Part shown: positions 4,932 to 5,464 of the stretch, piece after piece
How positions within the stretch are numbered: the first letter of the stretch is position 1
Layout of the letters: each line of letters opens with the position of its first letter
Source: an uncultured Prevotella sp.
GTDB lineage: Bacteria; Bacteroidota; Bacteroidia; Bacteroidales; Bacteroidaceae
NCBI GenBank assembly: GCA_934190685.1
Contig: CAKPTK010000135.1
Span: 1 to 5,464 of the forward strand
Direction of reading: 5' to 3'
Length of the DNA: 5,464 nucleotides
Notes under the pieces: model-generated
What the model was told of the DNA's origin: nothing
The model's input: the letters and a program-made list of their open reading frames with translations, nothing else
Database searches by the model: none
Translations under genes and position numbers: made by a program

Positions 4932-5456
4932 CTATTCTTCTGTTTCTGTTGTTTCGATATTGTTTTTATTGCGGCCTTTTGTCGTGCGGTTTTTCTGTCG
5001 GCAGACGTTGGTGAGATAGTTCTTGCGGAGCCGCTGGTAGATTTTGGCGATGGAGTCCCAGCAAGTGCCGTCCTCCTTGATGCCACGCTGCTCCATGTAG
5101 AGATAAATCAAGTCCTTCTGCTGCTTGCCGATCTTGCCGAAGTCATGGAGAAACGTCCAGCAGTCCACGTCAAAGGAGTTCTTGATGTTCTCCAAGAGGG
5201 CGCGTTTGCCAGTGTCGGTGATGTGGTTGTATGTACGAGGGTCGCGGAGCTTCGAGTAAGGGATGCAGATGGCGACCTCGTCCGGCTGCTGACGGTGCGG
5301 TATTATGCTTTCGGGCGGACGGACAATGGCGAGTTTGATAAGCTTGGACTCGATGCTGCCGTTGTTCAGACGCACGGGGTCAGTGCCACTGTGCCGATGG
5401 ATAAACCACTGGCGCAGGTAGGAGGGCATTTTTATGTAGATGTGGTAGTCGCTCAT
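4932..5456 (-). CDS. Conserved-looking phage protein of unknown function, basic C-terminus
   Basis: The 174-aa protein starts MSDYHIYIKMPSYLRQWFIHR. The start at 5456 is only 8 nt from the window edge and the frame stays open upstream, so a longer N-terminus cannot be excluded. Residues 4-70 alternate beta-like (YHIYIKM, VAICIPY) and helical parts; DPRTYNHI (72-79) looks like a conserved core motif. Residues 83-123 are helical (KRALLENIKNSFDVDCWTFL, then QQKDLIYLYMEQ). Residues 113-147, ending WDSIAKIYQRLRKNY, could be a helix-turn-helix-like unit. The tail (151-169) is Lys/Arg/Asn-rich, which suits nucleic-acid contact. I recall similar proteins in Bacteroidales prophages near head genes, without a function. 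It precedes the 137-aa gene by 2 nt and shares its terminator. DNA binding is an inference. Confidence 0.72.
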   Translation of the reverse strand: MSDYHIYIKMPSYLRQWFIHRHSGTDPVRLNNGSIESKLIKLAIVRPPESIIPHRQQPDEVAICIPYSKLRDPRTYNHITDTGKRALLENIKNSFDVDCWTFLHDFGKIGKQQKDLIYLYMEQRGIKEDGTCWDSIAKIYQRLRKNYLTNVCRQKNRTTKGRNKNNIETTETEE

Positions 5457-5464
5457 AATATTCG

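Overview
The window looks like part of the head (capsid) module of a tailed phage or prophage from a Bacteroidales host. Three things point to the host. No clear Shine-Dalgarno motif precedes the starts; they follow A/T-rich leaders instead. Two sites match the Bacteroidetes -7 promoter consensus TAnnTTTG. The capsid protein reads like the family I know from Bacteroides/Prevotella prophages. No integrase, transposase, portal or terminase is in view, so I cannot say whether it is a Mu-like, integrating or lytic phage.

All but one of the genes are on the minus strand, so transcription runs from high to low coordinates. In that order: a 174-aa conserved-looking protein of unknown function (5456-4932); a 137-aa beta-rich protein starting 2 nt after it (4929-4516); a strong hairpin-plus-T-tract terminator overlapping its stop codon; an AT-rich control region (4070-4515) with a cluster of GTAACA boxes, a small plus-strand membrane-protein gene (4168-4371) and a back-to-back promoter pair; a ClpP-type head maturation protease with a scaffold-like C-terminus and a probable internal scaffold start (4069-2993); the major capsid protein (2849-1887); a 190-aa probable structural protein (1863-1291); a phosphoribosyltransferase-fold protein (1270-623); and a helical protein that runs off the left edge (533-1).

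The protease, scaffold and capsid protein form a standard procapsid cassette: the scaffold guides capsid assembly, and the protease then clears it. The cassette appears to have its own promoter, separated by a terminator from the two genes before it. The less expected items are the phosphoribosyltransferase inside the structural operon, the reverse-oriented membrane-protein gene in the control region, short repeats with 9- and 27-nt periods in the two longer gaps between minus-strand genes, and the paired inverted GTAACA boxes. All functions beyond protease and capsid are inferred from motifs read by eye; no search was run.
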